Of a stretch of DNA of 51,947 bases, positions 7,778-17,517 are shown one piece after another (positions within the stretch are counted from its first letter, which is position 1; every line of letters begins with the position of its first letter). The stretch is taken from NCBI GenBank assembly GCA_003160115.1, contig PLQL01000016.1, positions 17,683 through 69,629 on the forward strand, read 5' to 3'. This DNA comes from Acidimicrobiaceae bacterium. GTDB lineage: Bacteria > Actinomycetota > Acidimicrobiia > Acidimicrobiales > RAAP-2. The translations under genes and the position numbers were made by a program. Under the pieces are notes generated by a model. It was not told the origin of the DNA. It ran no database searches and saw only the letters and a list, made by a program, of their open reading frames with translations.

Positions 7778-7961
7778 CTGTTCTCCTTTCAAAGGAACAC
7801 TCCTCAGGGTACGAACGCCCTTTGTGAGAACCGTGTGAAGCGCCTGTTTGACGGGTGAGACCTTTCAGAGAAGTTCCTGTGAAGAATCCGTCGTTGTCAG
7901 CGATGCTGCGTGTGTTACTCGACGAGGGCCCTCGCGAGCACGACGCTCGCCGATGAGTGGT

Positions 7962-8297
7962 TCAGCTCGTCTCGACCTCGTCGACGGTCAGTTCGGCCGC
8001 GGGATCGGCTTCGAGACGTTCGTCGCTGATGGGCGTGCCACTGCGCACCGACAGACCGTAGCTACCGTCGGCGAGACGAGCTTCGGCACGTTCTACCGCC
8101 TCGAGACGAGCTCGCAGGCTCGCCGCGATGGCGTTGTTCTCCTCTTCGGAGGTAAATGGTTCAGCGGAGTCGGCGATGTCGCCCTGCTCGTTCGCACCCT
8201 CGCGCTCGACGAGTCCGACTTGCGTCGAGTGCACCAGCAAATCCTCGAGTCGTCGACGTTCGTTCGCCAGTAATTCCTCGGCCCTTCGATGGTCCAT
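7962..8297 (-). CDS. DksA/TraR-family protein lacking the zinc-finger cysteines
   Basis: DksA/TraR proteins enter the RNA polymerase secondary channel through a coiled coil and carry a C-terminal C4 zinc finger. This 111-residue protein keeps the coiled coil (EELLANERRRLEDLL onward, then NAIAASLRARLEAVERAEARL) and the hallmark lead-in DGSYG at about residue 78. The expected CxxC-GxPI-ERL pattern reads LSVRSGTPISDERLEADP, and the second cysteine pair is also missing, so no cysteine remains. Gly, Pro and Glu-Arg-Leu framing is intact, so this is a zinc-less variant rather than a frameshift. AGGGAG precedes ATG 8297. The role on polymerase is inferred only. Confidence 0.75.
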   Translation of the reverse strand: MDHRRAEELLANERRRLEDLLVHSTQVGLVEREGANEQGDIADSAEPFTSEEENNAIAASLRARLEAVERAEARLADGSYGLSVRSGTPISDERLEADPAAELTVDEVETS

Positions 8298-8385
8298 GAT
8301 TACTCCCTGCTCGAGCCTGCTGGGTCAATGCTAAGCCACGCCAGCGTCGCCCGATGCGGCGAGCAACTGCGCGTGCGTGGCACTC

Positions 8386-10425
8386 TCACCAGAGTTTTGA
8401 CAAGCGACCTTCGACCAGTGCCGGACCGGGGATCGGTTCTAGATCGGCGAGGTTCATCGTGCTCGCACGAGGAGTCTCGTGCAGTTGTTCCTCGAGGGTC
8501 TGGCGCACGGCCTTGCTCAAGAAACGCGATGGTTGGGCCCACGAATGATCGTCGCGCACTCGGTGGTGGTGGTAGCGCAGAGGAACGTAGATCGCGAGGT
8601 GACGCCGGGCGCGCGTGACCGCGACGTAGAAGAGTCGTCGCTCCTCTTCGAGCCCCTCGGGTGACCCGAGGGCCATATCCGAAGGAAAGTTGCCGTCGGC
8701 GGCGTGGATGACGTGCACCGCGTCGAACTCGAGGCCCTTGGCCGAATGGACCGTCGATAGCACGAGCCAATCCTCGTCGACGAACGGGGGCCCCGCGAGG
8801 TCCCCGGTCGAGGCGGGCGGCTCCAGGACCTGTTCGGCGGCGACGTCACTGAGGCGCGTCGTCTCGTTGCAAGCGAGCACGAGCGCGCCCAGGTCTTCGA
8901 GGCGCACCGCGGCGTCCTGGTAGGACGCGACGATGAAGGGTACGAGTGCGTCGGCGATCCGTTGGGCGTGAGCCATCGGCGGTTCGTGCGCTCGTGACAC
9001 CATGGCCTGGATCAGTTGGGCCGACGCGTCGCGCGTGTCGCAGGGCACGAGCTCGAGGGCCCCGGGCCAGCGATGCTCGACCTCCAGGAACGAAAGAGGT
9101 AGCAGCCGGTGTTCGTCGCGCAGAGCGTCAATGAGACGGCGAGCTTTGGCGGGACCGACGCCCGGCATCAATTGGAGGAGACGGAACCACGCCACCTCGT
9201 CGCGCGGATTGTCCGCCAGGCGAAAGGCCGCGAGCAGGTCCTTCACGTGTGCCGCCTCCAGATAGCGCAGTCCGCCGTACTTGACGAAGGGGATCCGGCG
9301 CCGCGAGAGTTCGATCTCGAGGTCGGCACTGTGGTGCGCCGCACGAAAGAGGACGGCTTGGTCGCGGAGTGCGACGCCCTCCTCGTAGAGTTCGAGGACG
9401 CGGTCCGCCACGATCTCGGACTGGTGACGTTCGTCGGCGCAGTGCACGAGTTGGGGTGAGCCCGTGCCGAGTACGGGTCGGTCCTCACGCAAGACGGCAC
9501 AGAAGCCTTCCGGGGCGTCCGCGGCGAGCGCGTTGGCGACCTCGAGTATGGCGCCCGAGGAGCGGTAGTTGACGTTCAGCGTGATGGTGACTAGACCTTC
9601 GAAATAGTCAGGGGCGTCGAGCAGAAAGCGTGGCGAGGCACCTCGAAAGCCGTAGATTGCCTGGGCGTCGTCACCGACCATGGTCACGCGCGGGTCGCAC
9701 CGGCGAAGGCCCCGCAGGATATCTAACTGCAACTGGTTCACGTCCTGGAACTCGTCGACCAGTACGTGGTCAAAGGAAGCCGCCAACGTGGCTCCCAGAG
9801 CGTCATCTTCGACGGCGGCGCGCCAAAAGAGCAGAAGGTCATCAAAGTCCAAGAGACCGAGCGCACGCTTGCGATTCACGAAGGCTGAGAAGAGGGTACC
9901 GACCTGTTCGTGGTGGTCGACGCACCAGGGAGTGTGCTCGGCCATGACGTCACGCAGCGCGTCGCCCGTGTTCACCGTCCTCGAATAGAGGGCCGCCAAG
10001 GTGTTCTTCTTGGGCAGGCGGCGTTTGTCGCTGAGCACACCAAGATCACTGCGCACGAGGTCAAGGAGGTCCGCGGCGTCGCCGTGGTCTAGTACTCCGA
10101 AGCCATCGCTCAGACCCACGGCCGTGTGATGTCGACGAAGCGTATGGTGGGCGACCGAGTGAAACGTGCCGCCCGCGACGCGGTGCACGTGCGCTGTGGC
10201 ACGTATCGCGCGGACCCGATTGAGAATCTCGCGGGCGGAACGCCGGGTGAAGGTGAGCAACAGGATCCGCTCGGGCGCGATCCCCTGGTCGAGCAAATAC
10301 TCAACCCTCGCGGTCAGGGTGGTCGTCTTTCCGGTACCGGGCCCGGCGATTACGCGCAACGGCTGATCACCGAACGAGGCCGCCTCGCGCTGATGATCGT
10401 TGAGATCGGTGCGAGTGGCGAACAT
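8386..10425 (-). CDS. UvrD/PcrA/Rep-family superfamily 1 DNA helicase
   Basis: This ATP-dependent 3'-5' DNA translocase is used in repair or replication-fork processing. With start ATG 10425 it has 679 residues; the track's 26 extra residues before the Q-motif look non-coding. Motifs in order: Q-motif (DLNDHQREA) at about 7-15, Walker A AGPGTGKT at 27-34, Ia LLTFTRRSA, motif II DEFQD near 224-228, motif III GDDAQAIYGFRGA near 251, motif IV NYRSS, motif V TVHSAKGLEFD and motif VI RRLFYVAVTRARR. It is slightly shorter than PcrA, with an altered 1B/2B region, and resembles the second UvrD-like helicase (UvrD2-like core) of actinobacteria; there is no C-terminal HRDC visible. Its neighbours give no pathway hint. 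Confidence 0.88.
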   Translation of the reverse strand: MFATRTDLNDHQREAASFGDQPLRVIAGPGTGKTTTLTARVEYLLDQGIAPERILLLTFTRRSAREILNRVRAIRATAHVHRVAGGTFHSVAHHTLRRHHTAVGLSDGFGVLDHGDAADLLDLVRSDLGVLSDKRRLPKKNTLAALYSRTVNTGDALRDVMAEHTPWCVDHHEQVGTLFSAFVNRKRALGLLDFDDLLLFWRAAVEDDALGATLAASFDHVLVDEFQDVNQLQLDILRGLRRCDPRVTMVGDDAQAIYGFRGASPRFLLDAPDYFEGLVTITLNVNYRSSGAILEVANALAADAPEGFCAVLREDRPVLGTGSPQLVHCADERHQSEIVADRVLELYEEGVALRDQAVLFRAAHHSADLEIELSRRRIPFVKYGGLRYLEAAHVKDLLAAFRLADNPRDEVAWFRLLQLMPGVGPAKARRLIDALRDEHRLLPLSFLEVEHRWPGALELVPCDTRDASAQLIQAMVSRAHEPPMAHAQRIADALVPFIVASYQDAAVRLEDLGALVLACNETTRLSDVAAEQVLEPPASTGDLAGPPFVDEDWLVLSTVHSAKGLEFDAVHVIHAADGNFPSDMALGSPEGLEEERRLFYVAVTRARRHLAIYVPLRYHHHRVRDDHSWAQPSRFLSKAVRQTLEEQLHETPRASTMNLADLEPIPGPALVEGRLSKLW

Positions 10426-10630
10426 GGTGTGACCGTAGTGAGGGGCTGTGACAGGACTTGGGTGGTCGACCACACCGCACCATTCTTCTGGCCTCCAGGC
10501 CAAGTCGGGACCGTCCTAAAGCCCTGAAAACCGGCAAAACGGCGAGACATTCGACTGGATCGAGACGTCATTGAGTGACGCAGCCACGAACAACATGGTG
10601 TCGCGTACCGAGATGGCTGGGTCAGCGTGA

Positions 10631-13600
10631 TCAATCCGCGGGTGGTTCGCTCAAGGACTCTTCGCTCGCGTTCACCGGCCAGCGGTGGCCCTCGTCGATT
10701 AACTTCGTGAGATTCGCCGCGGTCATGGGTTGGGCGAGCAGATAGCCCTGACCGCGTACGCATGACAGTTTCCTTAGCAGCTCCAGTTGCTCCTGCGTCG
10801 CCACGCCCTCGGCGGTCACCTCGAGGTTAAGTGCGGCCGCCATGGCGATGATGGCGGCGACGAGCGCCGAGTCGTCCGAGTCGTGGCCTAGACCATCGAC
10901 GAAGGACCGATCGATCTTCACCGCGTCAAAGGGAAACAGCTTCAGGTAACTCAGAGACGAGTAGCCGGTGCCAAAGTCGTCGATGACGAGCCCGACGCCG
11001 AGTTCCTTGAACGACGTGAGAATTCGAGCGCAGTAGTCGATGTCTTCCATCCAGATGCTCTCGGTCAGTTCCAAGGAGAGGTCTGCGGGCGAAAGTTTCG
11101 ACCGTTTGAGCGCGTCGCGTACGGTCGCGATGATGTCAGGATTGAGGATTTGGCGAACCGAAAGGTTGACTGCGATGCTCAGGGCGGGCTGTGTGGCCTG
11201 CCACGCGACCAACTGCTCGCACGCTTCTTCCAGGACCCACGCGCCGATGGGAATTATCAGACCAGAATGCTCGGCAATCGGGATGAAATCGTCCGGGTTC
11301 ACGAGCACGCCACTGGGGTGTTCCCAGCGCAGTAGCGCTTCAGCCCCTATCAATTCACCGGTCCAGATATTGACGACTGGTTGGTAGTAGACCGTGAATT
11401 CCTCTCGCGTGAGCGCCAAGGCGAGGGCCGACGTGGTAGCCAAACGCCCTTCGACCTTCTCGTGAAGTACCTCGTCGTAGAGGGCGATGCTGCCCGGGCC
11501 CAGTCCCTTTGCCCGGTACATGGCGAAGTCGGCGGTCTGCAGCATCGTCTCGGGCGTCGACGCCGAGCCCGAAGTGGTCACGCCCATACTGCCGGTGACG
11601 CGGACTTCGCCGGCGGCTAATTTCACCGGTAGTTTGATGGCGTCGAGAATTCGAGTGCCGATCACACTGACTTCGGCCTTGCTGGCCCCTTCGCAGACGA
11701 TCACGAACTCGTCGCCGCCAAAGCGCGCCACCGTGTCACCGGGTCGTATGGCGCTCCTTATCTGGGCCGCGACGTACACCAGCAGTTCGTCCCCCGCCGT
11801 GTGGCCAAGCGAGTCGTTGATCTCCTTGAAATTGTCGATGTCGAGGAACATCACGTTGATGGGTACGTGGCTGCGAGTAGAGCGGGCGAGGCTCTGGTCG
11901 AGGCGGTCGGCGAGTAGAGCGCGGTTGGGCAGTCCCGTGAGCTCGTCGTGCATCGCCCGGTGAGCGAGCTCGTTGGCCAGCTTCTTGTACGCGGTGATGT
12001 CCAACAAGTACGAGTAGAAGTAAAGGGGAGTTCCCTTCGCGTCACGTACGATTGAAACGTGGGTGGCGGCCCACACCTCGGAGCCGTCCGGACGTAGGTA
12101 CCGTCGCTCGTCGGCGTAGGTCGAAACACCGGCGGCAACTTTTTCGGTGAGGATGTCCATGAGAGGAATGTCATCAGGGTGGGTGAAATCGGTCCAGCGT
12201 CGGCCGAGAAGGAGCTCCTTGGGTCGACCCAGGAGGTCACAGACCGCCTGATTGACCCGCAGAGCAATGCCGTTGAGGTCAACGAGAGCCGTTCCAATCG
12301 CCGATTGCTCGAAACCGGTTTCAAAACTGAGTTCGAGGCGACGCCGTTCACCCTCGAGCGCGACCCGTTCCGTTTCGTCACTGAGAGTGCCGACCATGTT
12401 AATCGGAGTGCCGCTGGCGTCGCACTGGATTTCGGCAAGCGCCTTGACGGAGCGCTCTTCACCATTCGCGAAAACAATCCGGAAGTCGATATTGAACGGC
12501 ACGCCATGGAGGGTGGCGTTGAACCAGGCTTTACGAACCCGTTCGATGTCGTCGGTATGAATGCACGTAAGGAAAAGTTCGGTACTTGGCGCGAGGTTGG
12601 CCTCAACACCGAGGATCCGGTACATCTCGCCCGACCACGTCATCGTGTCGTGGACGACGTCGTACTGCACGCCTCCGACGTGGGCAATACGTTGGGTTTC
12701 AATAAGTTGACGCTGGCTCTCACGAAGCATTGCGTCGGCGGCCCGTTGTGCGGTGACGTCGTGCGCAATTCTTGAAATGCCGGTGATCTGGCCCTGCGCA
12801 TTCAATATTGGTGAGACCGTGATCTGTACGTCGAGAGAGCGTTTGCCCCTGGTCACGTGCACGACGTCAATCTGCTCGGGAACGCCGGTGGCAATCACTC
12901 GCTGTCGAATAGTCCTAGCCTCGTCGTATTGTTGAGGCGGGAGAATACTTGCCAAAGTCTTGCCGATCACCTCGCTCGCTTTTGCGCCAAAGAGTTTCTC
13001 GGCTGCGGCATTCCAACTCATTATGATGCCATGTCGGTCTGATCCAAATATGGCCTCGCCTGAGCCCTCGACTATGGTGGCGAGCAAGAGACGCTGATTC
13101 TCCATGTCGAGTTGGGTTGTCACGTCATCGACGACCGCGCCAATACCGATGATCTCGTTGTCGACCCGTACGGGGTAGAAGTTTGACCGCCACTGATGAG
13201 TACGCTGAGGGTCAGTCCTCGAGGGTCCCGTGACTTCGTGGTTGAGAATCGCTGGTCCACCCTCGAGGATCCGGTGAAACGCTGGCCCGATTTGGGTCCA
13301 CAAGTCGGGTAGGGCCTCGGAGACGAGCTGGCCCGTCCGTTCACTTACGGTTGACAGCGTGATGGACGCCAACTGTTCATTGATGGTTCGTACGCGGAAA
13401 TCTCGGTCGACGAACGCGATACCAACCGGTGCGTCCTCCAGGATCATCTTCAAGATTGCCGAAGTCTCGCGGGCGTGACGCGCGAACAATTGCGCTGCGG
13501 CCTCGTTCGTTACGGCGTCCTCGACGTCGATCGCCGTGCCGATCCAGCTTCGCCGCCGGCCGTGCGCGTCGTCAACCGTTCGGGCGTTCACCTCGTGCCA

Positions 13601-13909
13601 GCGATAGATTCCGTCGAATCGTCGTACGCGATATCGACAGGAATACGGCGAGGAGTCGCGCATTGAGGTCTTCCACTCCTTGCGAGCGTTCTTGGCGTCG
13701 TCGGGATGCGCGAAGGAGAACCAGTCCCAGGACTCACCGTCGATGACGCTAAGACCCGTGTAGAGCGTTCCTAAGTTGTTGAGGTATTGACTCGCCCCCT
13801 GGGGCGCCGCCGTCCAAACGATGCTCGGAACCGAGTCGCAGACGACACGCAAGTCCGCGTCTTTGATGGCCGTGCCCGGGCCTGATTGGTCGGCCTTCAA
13901 GCGGCCCAC
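10631..13909 (-). CDS. Five-PAS diguanylate cyclase/phosphodiesterase (GGDEF-EAL)
   Basis: This is a large cytoplasmic cyclic-di-GMP enzyme of 1092 residues without membrane segments. Five PAS modules can be followed: near 20-130 (DSVPSIVWTA, with the PAS3-like IYRWHEVNAR), 150-265 (EDAPVGIAFVDRDF), 280-390 (GSGEAIFGSDRHGIIMSWN), 410-520 (TMTWSGEMYRILGV) and 530-650 (QSAIGTALVDLNG). A GGDEF domain follows (HDELTGLPNRALL, then RFGGDEF) with an RPGD inhibitory site five residues ahead. The EAL domain has EALLRW, ELTES and DDFGTGYSS, all intact. Both activities are therefore possible. GTG 13909 is the first start and lacks a clear ribosome site. It stands alone, so its signal and target are unknown. 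Confidence 0.9.
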   Translation of the reverse strand: MGRLKADQSGPGTAIKDADLRVVCDSVPSIVWTAAPQGASQYLNNLGTLYTGLSVIDGESWDWFSFAHPDDAKNARKEWKTSMRDSSPYSCRYRVRRFDGIYRWHEVNARTVDDAHGRRRSWIGTAIDVEDAVTNEAAAQLFARHARETSAILKMILEDAPVGIAFVDRDFRVRTINEQLASITLSTVSERTGQLVSEALPDLWTQIGPAFHRILEGGPAILNHEVTGPSRTDPQRTHQWRSNFYPVRVDNEIIGIGAVVDDVTTQLDMENQRLLLATIVEGSGEAIFGSDRHGIIMSWNAAAEKLFGAKASEVIGKTLASILPPQQYDEARTIRQRVIATGVPEQIDVVHVTRGKRSLDVQITVSPILNAQGQITGISRIAHDVTAQRAADAMLRESQRQLIETQRIAHVGGVQYDVVHDTMTWSGEMYRILGVEANLAPSTELFLTCIHTDDIERVRKAWFNATLHGVPFNIDFRIVFANGEERSVKALAEIQCDASGTPINMVGTLSDETERVALEGERRRLELSFETGFEQSAIGTALVDLNGIALRVNQAVCDLLGRPKELLLGRRWTDFTHPDDIPLMDILTEKVAAGVSTYADERRYLRPDGSEVWAATHVSIVRDAKGTPLYFYSYLLDITAYKKLANELAHRAMHDELTGLPNRALLADRLDQSLARSTRSHVPINVMFLDIDNFKEINDSLGHTAGDELLVYVAAQIRSAIRPGDTVARFGGDEFVIVCEGASKAEVSVIGTRILDAIKLPVKLAAGEVRVTGSMGVTTSGSASTPETMLQTADFAMYRAKGLGPGSIALYDEVLHEKVEGRLATTSALALALTREEFTVYYQPVVNIWTGELIGAEALLRWEHPSGVLVNPDDFIPIAEHSGLIIPIGAWVLEEACEQLVAWQATQPALSIAVNLSVRQILNPDIIATVRDALKRSKLSPADLSLELTESIWMEDIDYCARILTSFKELGVGLVIDDFGTGYSSLSYLKLFPFDAVKIDRSFVDGLGHDSDDSALVAAIIAMAAALNLEVTAEGVATQEQLELLRKLSCVRGQGYLLAQPMTAANLTKLIDEGHRWPVNASEESLSEPPAD

Positions 13910-14040
13910 CTGACCAAGTAGTCTGTTTCAGAAGTATCGCGGCGCTCGTGGCAACCGCCATTATGACGCGAAGGAACTGCGGCCATAGACGCGAAACGGA
14001 CGGGTCTCGGTCGCCGGCGCGAGAGCTTCGTCACGACGAC

Positions 14041-14283
14041 CTAGGCCCGCGCCTCGTGGTCGTGATCAGAAGCTTGGGTGAACGACAGTTTGTTGAGGAT
14101 GTTGCGCGCAATCTGCGCGTGCGGCACTTTGATTTGGCCCGCGGGACCCCTTCGGCCGTCGAGCCGACCGCGGTCGAAACTGCCAGCGTCAAAGAGAAAG
14201 TCCGTAAGTGAGTCGTCGCCCTTGTCGGTGGGTTTGACCACCGATTCCCCAGCGCCGTGGGTCATGTCCTCTAATCCGCTCAT
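14041..14283 (-). CDS. Small hypothetical protein
   Basis: An 80-residue polar protein with start ATG 14283, preceded by GAGGAG; the track's longer version from 14394 adds 37 doubtful residues. It begins MSGLEDMTHGAGESV, has an acidic middle (TDKGDDSLTDFLFDAGSFDRG) and a basic or neutral end with HAQIARNILNKLSF. No membrane segment or known motif is visible. The plus-strand frames over it are shadows. I do not recognise a family. Confidence 0.5.
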   Translation of the reverse strand: MSGLEDMTHGAGESVVKPTDKGDDSLTDFLFDAGSFDRGRLDGRRGPAGQIKVPHAQIARNILNKLSFTQASDHDHEARA

Positions 14284-14589
14284 CGTGGCTCCTCGTCGTT
14301 TCGAGGTCACCGGGGGCTGGAGTGACGAACCTACGAAGTTGAACCCGACGATTCCCAACGTGGTACTCAACTTCTTGCTTAATTGTATACCCATCAGGGA
14401 ATTGAGCGAACAAAATCTCCCTTCGCGCTTTGCGGCGCCGCACGCCCATTTTCGCTAAAACGGGGAATATTCAGGGTCGAACCTGGGTCCGACGATCGGT
14501 CAAATACGAAAGTCTGGTGGTCCGCACTGATGTAATGGTGGCGCGCTGAAGCGATTTGTCACCTGTAGCGAGGCTATAAATCTGGCCGA
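14284..14589. other. Intergenic stretch without a recognised gene
   Basis: About 300 nt between the small hypothetical protein and the MFS gene stop. Frames on both strands are short, change composition along their length and lack good starts. The region is locally poorer in GC (for example around 14380-14410 and 14500-14580). I see no clear hairpin terminator or palindrome. Confidence 0.4.
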
Positions 14590-16059
14590 TTACTCGGACT
14601 CGTCGCCCGCGAGCGTTCCCGCCGCCACCATGCCGAGCTCGGCGTGGGCCAGCGTCGCCTCGGTCGTCGTCGCGGGTGGTCGCAGACGGCCTGGTACGAA
14701 GAAGGCGGCGATCGTGGCGGCGGCGGCCGCCACCGTGAGCAAGGCGAACCCGTGCGTGTAGCCAGATTGTCGAGGGACTTCGCCCGCGCGTGCACCCGAC
14801 GTGACGATGCTGCTCATCACGGCGGCCCCCACCGAACCCCCGATCGTTCGGATGTTCGCGTTCATGCCGCTCGCGACACCGGTCTGGTGCGGGGGCACCG
14901 CCACGACGACGAGCGCCGACATCGAAGAAAACGCCAAACCGAAGCCGACACCCTCGATGACCATGGCGAGCAGGATCTCCCATTGGGCGGCGTGGGCGAA
15001 AGTCAAGATCGCGAAATTGGCGATGCCCACGAAGAGGCCGGCGATGAGAACGGTTTTGCTGCCGTAGCGCTGCGAGAGTCGGCCCGACATCATGCCAAAG
15101 ATGAACATGAAGACGCTCGCCGGCAGCAGGATCAGACCCGACTTGGTGATGCTGAGCGCGAAGCCGTAACCGGCCGAACGCGGCGTTTGCAGGAACTCGG
15201 GCAGGAACGCGAAGACCGCGTACATGCCGACGCCCAACAGCAGGGCCACGAGATTCGTCGTCCAGACCGCGGGGATGCGCATCATCTCCATGTCGATGAG
15301 CGGATGCGTGGAGCGCGCCTCGACGAACACCCATGCCACCGCCACCAGAAGTCCTAGGACGATCAGAGCGATCACGCGCGTCGAGCCCCAACCCCAAGTG
15401 GGCGCCTCGCTGATCGCGAGGATGATCGCGACGAGCCAGACCGACAAGAGCACGACGCCGGACCAGCTGAGCGTTCCGGGCGTACGAACGTCGGACTCGG
15501 GGATCACGTAGTGCGCCGCTACTGTCGCGTAGGCCATGACAATCATCGGAATCCAGAACAGCCAGTGGTAGTTGAGCGCGTTGACGATGGGTCCCGCGAG
15601 CACGATACCCACACCACTACCCGCCGCCGCTAGGGCCGCGATCACGCCAATGGCTCCCAGGACCTTCTCCTTAGGGAACTCGTCGCGAATGAGCCCAAAG
15701 GACAAGGGCAGCACGCCACCACCGATTCCCTGGATGGCGCGAGCGATGATCATCAGCGAGATTGACCCGGCCACCGCGGCGAGCAGCGAACCCAGCGTGA
15801 GTGCGATCAGCGTAAGCACTAGGAGACGTTCCTTGCCGTACATGTCCCCGAGGCGTCCCATGATCGGCGTGAAGATCGCCGCCGACAAGAGGTACGCGGT
15901 CAGGACCCAGGTGACCGTGTTTTGAGAGGTGTGCAGTCCCGCCTGGACCGTGGGAAGGACCGGTATGACGAGCGACTGCAGCAGCGCGAAGCCGGCCACG
16001 GCGAGGGCGAGTACGGCGTAGGTCGCCCGATAGGAGCGGCGAGTGGTGGGAGGGGCCAT
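14590..16059 (-). CDS. MFS multidrug efflux transporter (DHA2/EmrB-QacA type)
   Basis: This is a proton-driven drug or metabolite exporter in the inner membrane, 489 residues with about 14 hydrophobic segments. I start at ATG 16059 (MAPPTTRRSYRATYAV) with AAGGTGA eight bases upstream; the track uses a GTG four codons earlier. Family motifs include motif A-like GRLGDMYGKERLL after TM2 and the antiporter motif C region AAAGSGVGIVLAGPI in TM5. VIPVLPTVQAGLHTSQNTVTWVLTAYLL is the typical DHA2 start. A second DHA2 exporter lies at 18110-19624 but is not closely similar at the ends. No regulator is adjacent. Confidence 0.85.
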   Translation of the reverse strand: MAPPTTRRSYRATYAVLALAVAGFALLQSLVIPVLPTVQAGLHTSQNTVTWVLTAYLLSAAIFTPIMGRLGDMYGKERLLVLTLIALTLGSLLAAVAGSISLMIIARAIQGIGGGVLPLSFGLIRDEFPKEKVLGAIGVIAALAAAGSGVGIVLAGPIVNALNYHWLFWIPMIVMAYATVAAHYVIPESDVRTPGTLSWSGVVLLSVWLVAIILAISEAPTWGWGSTRVIALIVLGLLVAVAWVFVEARSTHPLIDMEMMRIPAVWTTNLVALLLGVGMYAVFAFLPEFLQTPRSAGYGFALSITKSGLILLPASVFMFIFGMMSGRLSQRYGSKTVLIAGLFVGIANFAILTFAHAAQWEILLAMVIEGVGFGLAFSSMSALVVVAVPPHQTGVASGMNANIRTIGGSVGAAVMSSIVTSGARAGEVPRQSGYTHGFALLTVAAAAATIAAFFVPGRLRPPATTTEATLAHAELGMVAAGTLAGDESE

Positions 16060-16178
16060 GGGGAGGGTCACCTTGCGTTTACGAGATGGAACTTCGAATG
16101 CTCAGACTAGTGGCGACGAATGGCACCTTTGGCGCGACATCGAGCGTCCAGACAATCGTGGTCGCCGTTCGAGGGGCG

Positions 16179-17006
16179 TCAGGCCCCGATGAAGCCGAGC
16201 GACTTCTCCCACAGGAGGCGGGCATTCTCGGGATCTAACGCCTGGACGTCGAGCGAATCCGAGATCGAGTGTTTGATGTAGTACTTACCGGACTGCCAGT
16301 CCCTACCCGGGGTGGTACTGGCGAGCCAGATCAGATTGTCCGCGCCCTTGGCGGTCGAGATGAGAAAGAGATTTCGAAGCGGTGAGTGGTAGACGTAGCG
16401 CATGAGGCTGTTCGTGTCGTTCGCGAAGTTGCTCGCGACGTTGCCCGGGTGGAACGCGACCGCGGAGATGCCCTGTTCGTGGAAGCGTCGGTGCAGCTCA
16501 AAAGTGAACAAGATGTTCTCCAATTTGGCGTTGCCGTAGGCCACGCGCTGTGAGTACCTGTCGGTCACCTCGAGGTCGTTGATGTCAAAGCGGCTGAAGA
16601 ACTTGGCCGCGATGCTCGAGGTGTTGAGCACCGACGCGCGGCTGGCGATCAAGACGTCCATCAATTCGTGCGTCAGGAGGAACGGTGCGAGGTAATTGAT
16701 CTGCATCGTCTTCTCGTGACCGTCTACTGTGACTTCGCGCTCTCCGAAGATGCCGCCAGCGTTGTTGGCGAGCACGTCGATGCGCGGAAGGTCGCGTCGC
16801 AGGTTCGACGCCAAGCGTCGGACGTCGCTCAGCTTCGCAAAGTCGGCGACGTAGAAGGGAACACCGATACTTCGAGCCACCTGTTCGGTCTTGGCCGGTG
16901 AGCGGCCAACCACGACCACCGCGTTGCCCCGGGCGTGCAGGGTACGGGCCGCCTCGGCGCCGATGCCGTCACTGGCTCCCGTTATGACAATGACTCGTTG
17001 GTCCAC
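16179..17006 (-). CDS. SDR oxidoreductase, retinol dehydrogenase-like
   Basis: This is a 275-residue NADP-type short-chain dehydrogenase. TGASDGIG at 9-16, VVVGRSPAKT after strand two (Arg suggests NADP), NNAGG at 81-85, serines in NTSS near 130 and the catalytic pair Tyr157/Lys161 in YGNAKLEN. The layout, with the conserved LTHELMDVL helix and FHPGNVASNF after the active site, matches the retinol/protochlorophyllide-reductase-like SDR group. GTG 17006 has GAGGAA upstream. It is a single gene whose promoter region (17007-17214) is shared with the divergent HipB-like regulator. Substrate unknown. Confidence 0.82.
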   Translation of the reverse strand: MDQRVIVITGASDGIGAEAARTLHARGNAVVVVGRSPAKTEQVARSIGVPFYVADFAKLSDVRRLASNLRRDLPRIDVLANNAGGIFGEREVTVDGHEKTMQINYLAPFLLTHELMDVLIASRASVLNTSSIAAKFFSRFDINDLEVTDRYSQRVAYGNAKLENILFTFELHRRFHEQGISAVAFHPGNVASNFANDTNSLMRYVYHSPLRNLFLISTAKGADNLIWLASTTPGRDWQSGKYYIKHSISDSLDVQALDPENARLLWEKSLGFIGA

Positions 17007-17214
17007 GATTGTTCCTCAGGTTCGTTGACGCCACGTCCGAAGCCGATAAAGAGACACCGCTCGTACGCCCTAAAGCAGGGTAGACCGTGACGCGGTGAAC
17101 CGTGTCGGGACCGTCTAACGCAATTGCACTAGTAGAGTCAGGGCCGTTTTGCCTACGACGAAAGGTTCAGGTGGATGATGGACTGATTTCCAGACAAGCG
17201 TACGGTGACTTGAC

Positions 17215-17517
17215 ATGGAGACAAATAACCTCAAAACCGCAATTCAAGGACCACTTTTGATTGAGAGCGCTGCCTCAATTGGCAACGCTATCCGCCGCTA
17301 TCGGGCTGAAGCTGGGCTCACCCAGGAACAATTGTCACGCCGGACCGGTATTCGACGGGTCTACCTCTCGGAGATGGAAAGTGGCAAGGAAACCGAGCAG
17401 ATCAAGCGGCTGCTGGCGTTGCTGCACGAATTGGGCGTGTCGGTCACGTTCGACAAGGCAGAGTGGCCCCTTAGCAGATTTGCTGAACTCGACGACCTGC
17501 ACTCGTTGGTGCACTGA
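17215..17517 (+). CDS. Orphan HipB-like XRE regulator
   Basis: This is a DNA-binding protein of 100 residues with one HTH_3 domain at about 22-77: IGNAIRRYRAEAGLTQEQLSRRTGIRRVYLSEMESGKE, followed by LLALLHELGVSVTF, the usual HipB/y4mF tail. In most genomes such a gene precedes hipA or another toxin. Here the next 190 nt contain only a GC-rich hairpin (GGCGCCG...CGGCGCC, 17528-17547) and then a YjbR gene, so the partner is missing. A TACGGT hexamer eight bases before ATG suggests a leaderless transcript. It may be a solitary regulator or a leftover antitoxin. Confidence 0.75.
   Translation: METNNLKTAIQGPLLIESAASIGNAIRRYRAEAGLTQEQLSRRTGIRRVYLSEMESGKETEQIKRLLALLHELGVSVTFDKAEWPLSRFAELDDLHSLVH

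Noticed and set aside
12179-12775. 198-aa plus ORF inside the GGDEF-EAL gene
   Set aside because: Antisense shadow; the minus frame has five PAS domains and intact motifs.
14471-15397. 308-aa His/Arg-rich ORF
   Set aside because: Alternative frame of the MFS exporter gene with no hydrophobic segments.
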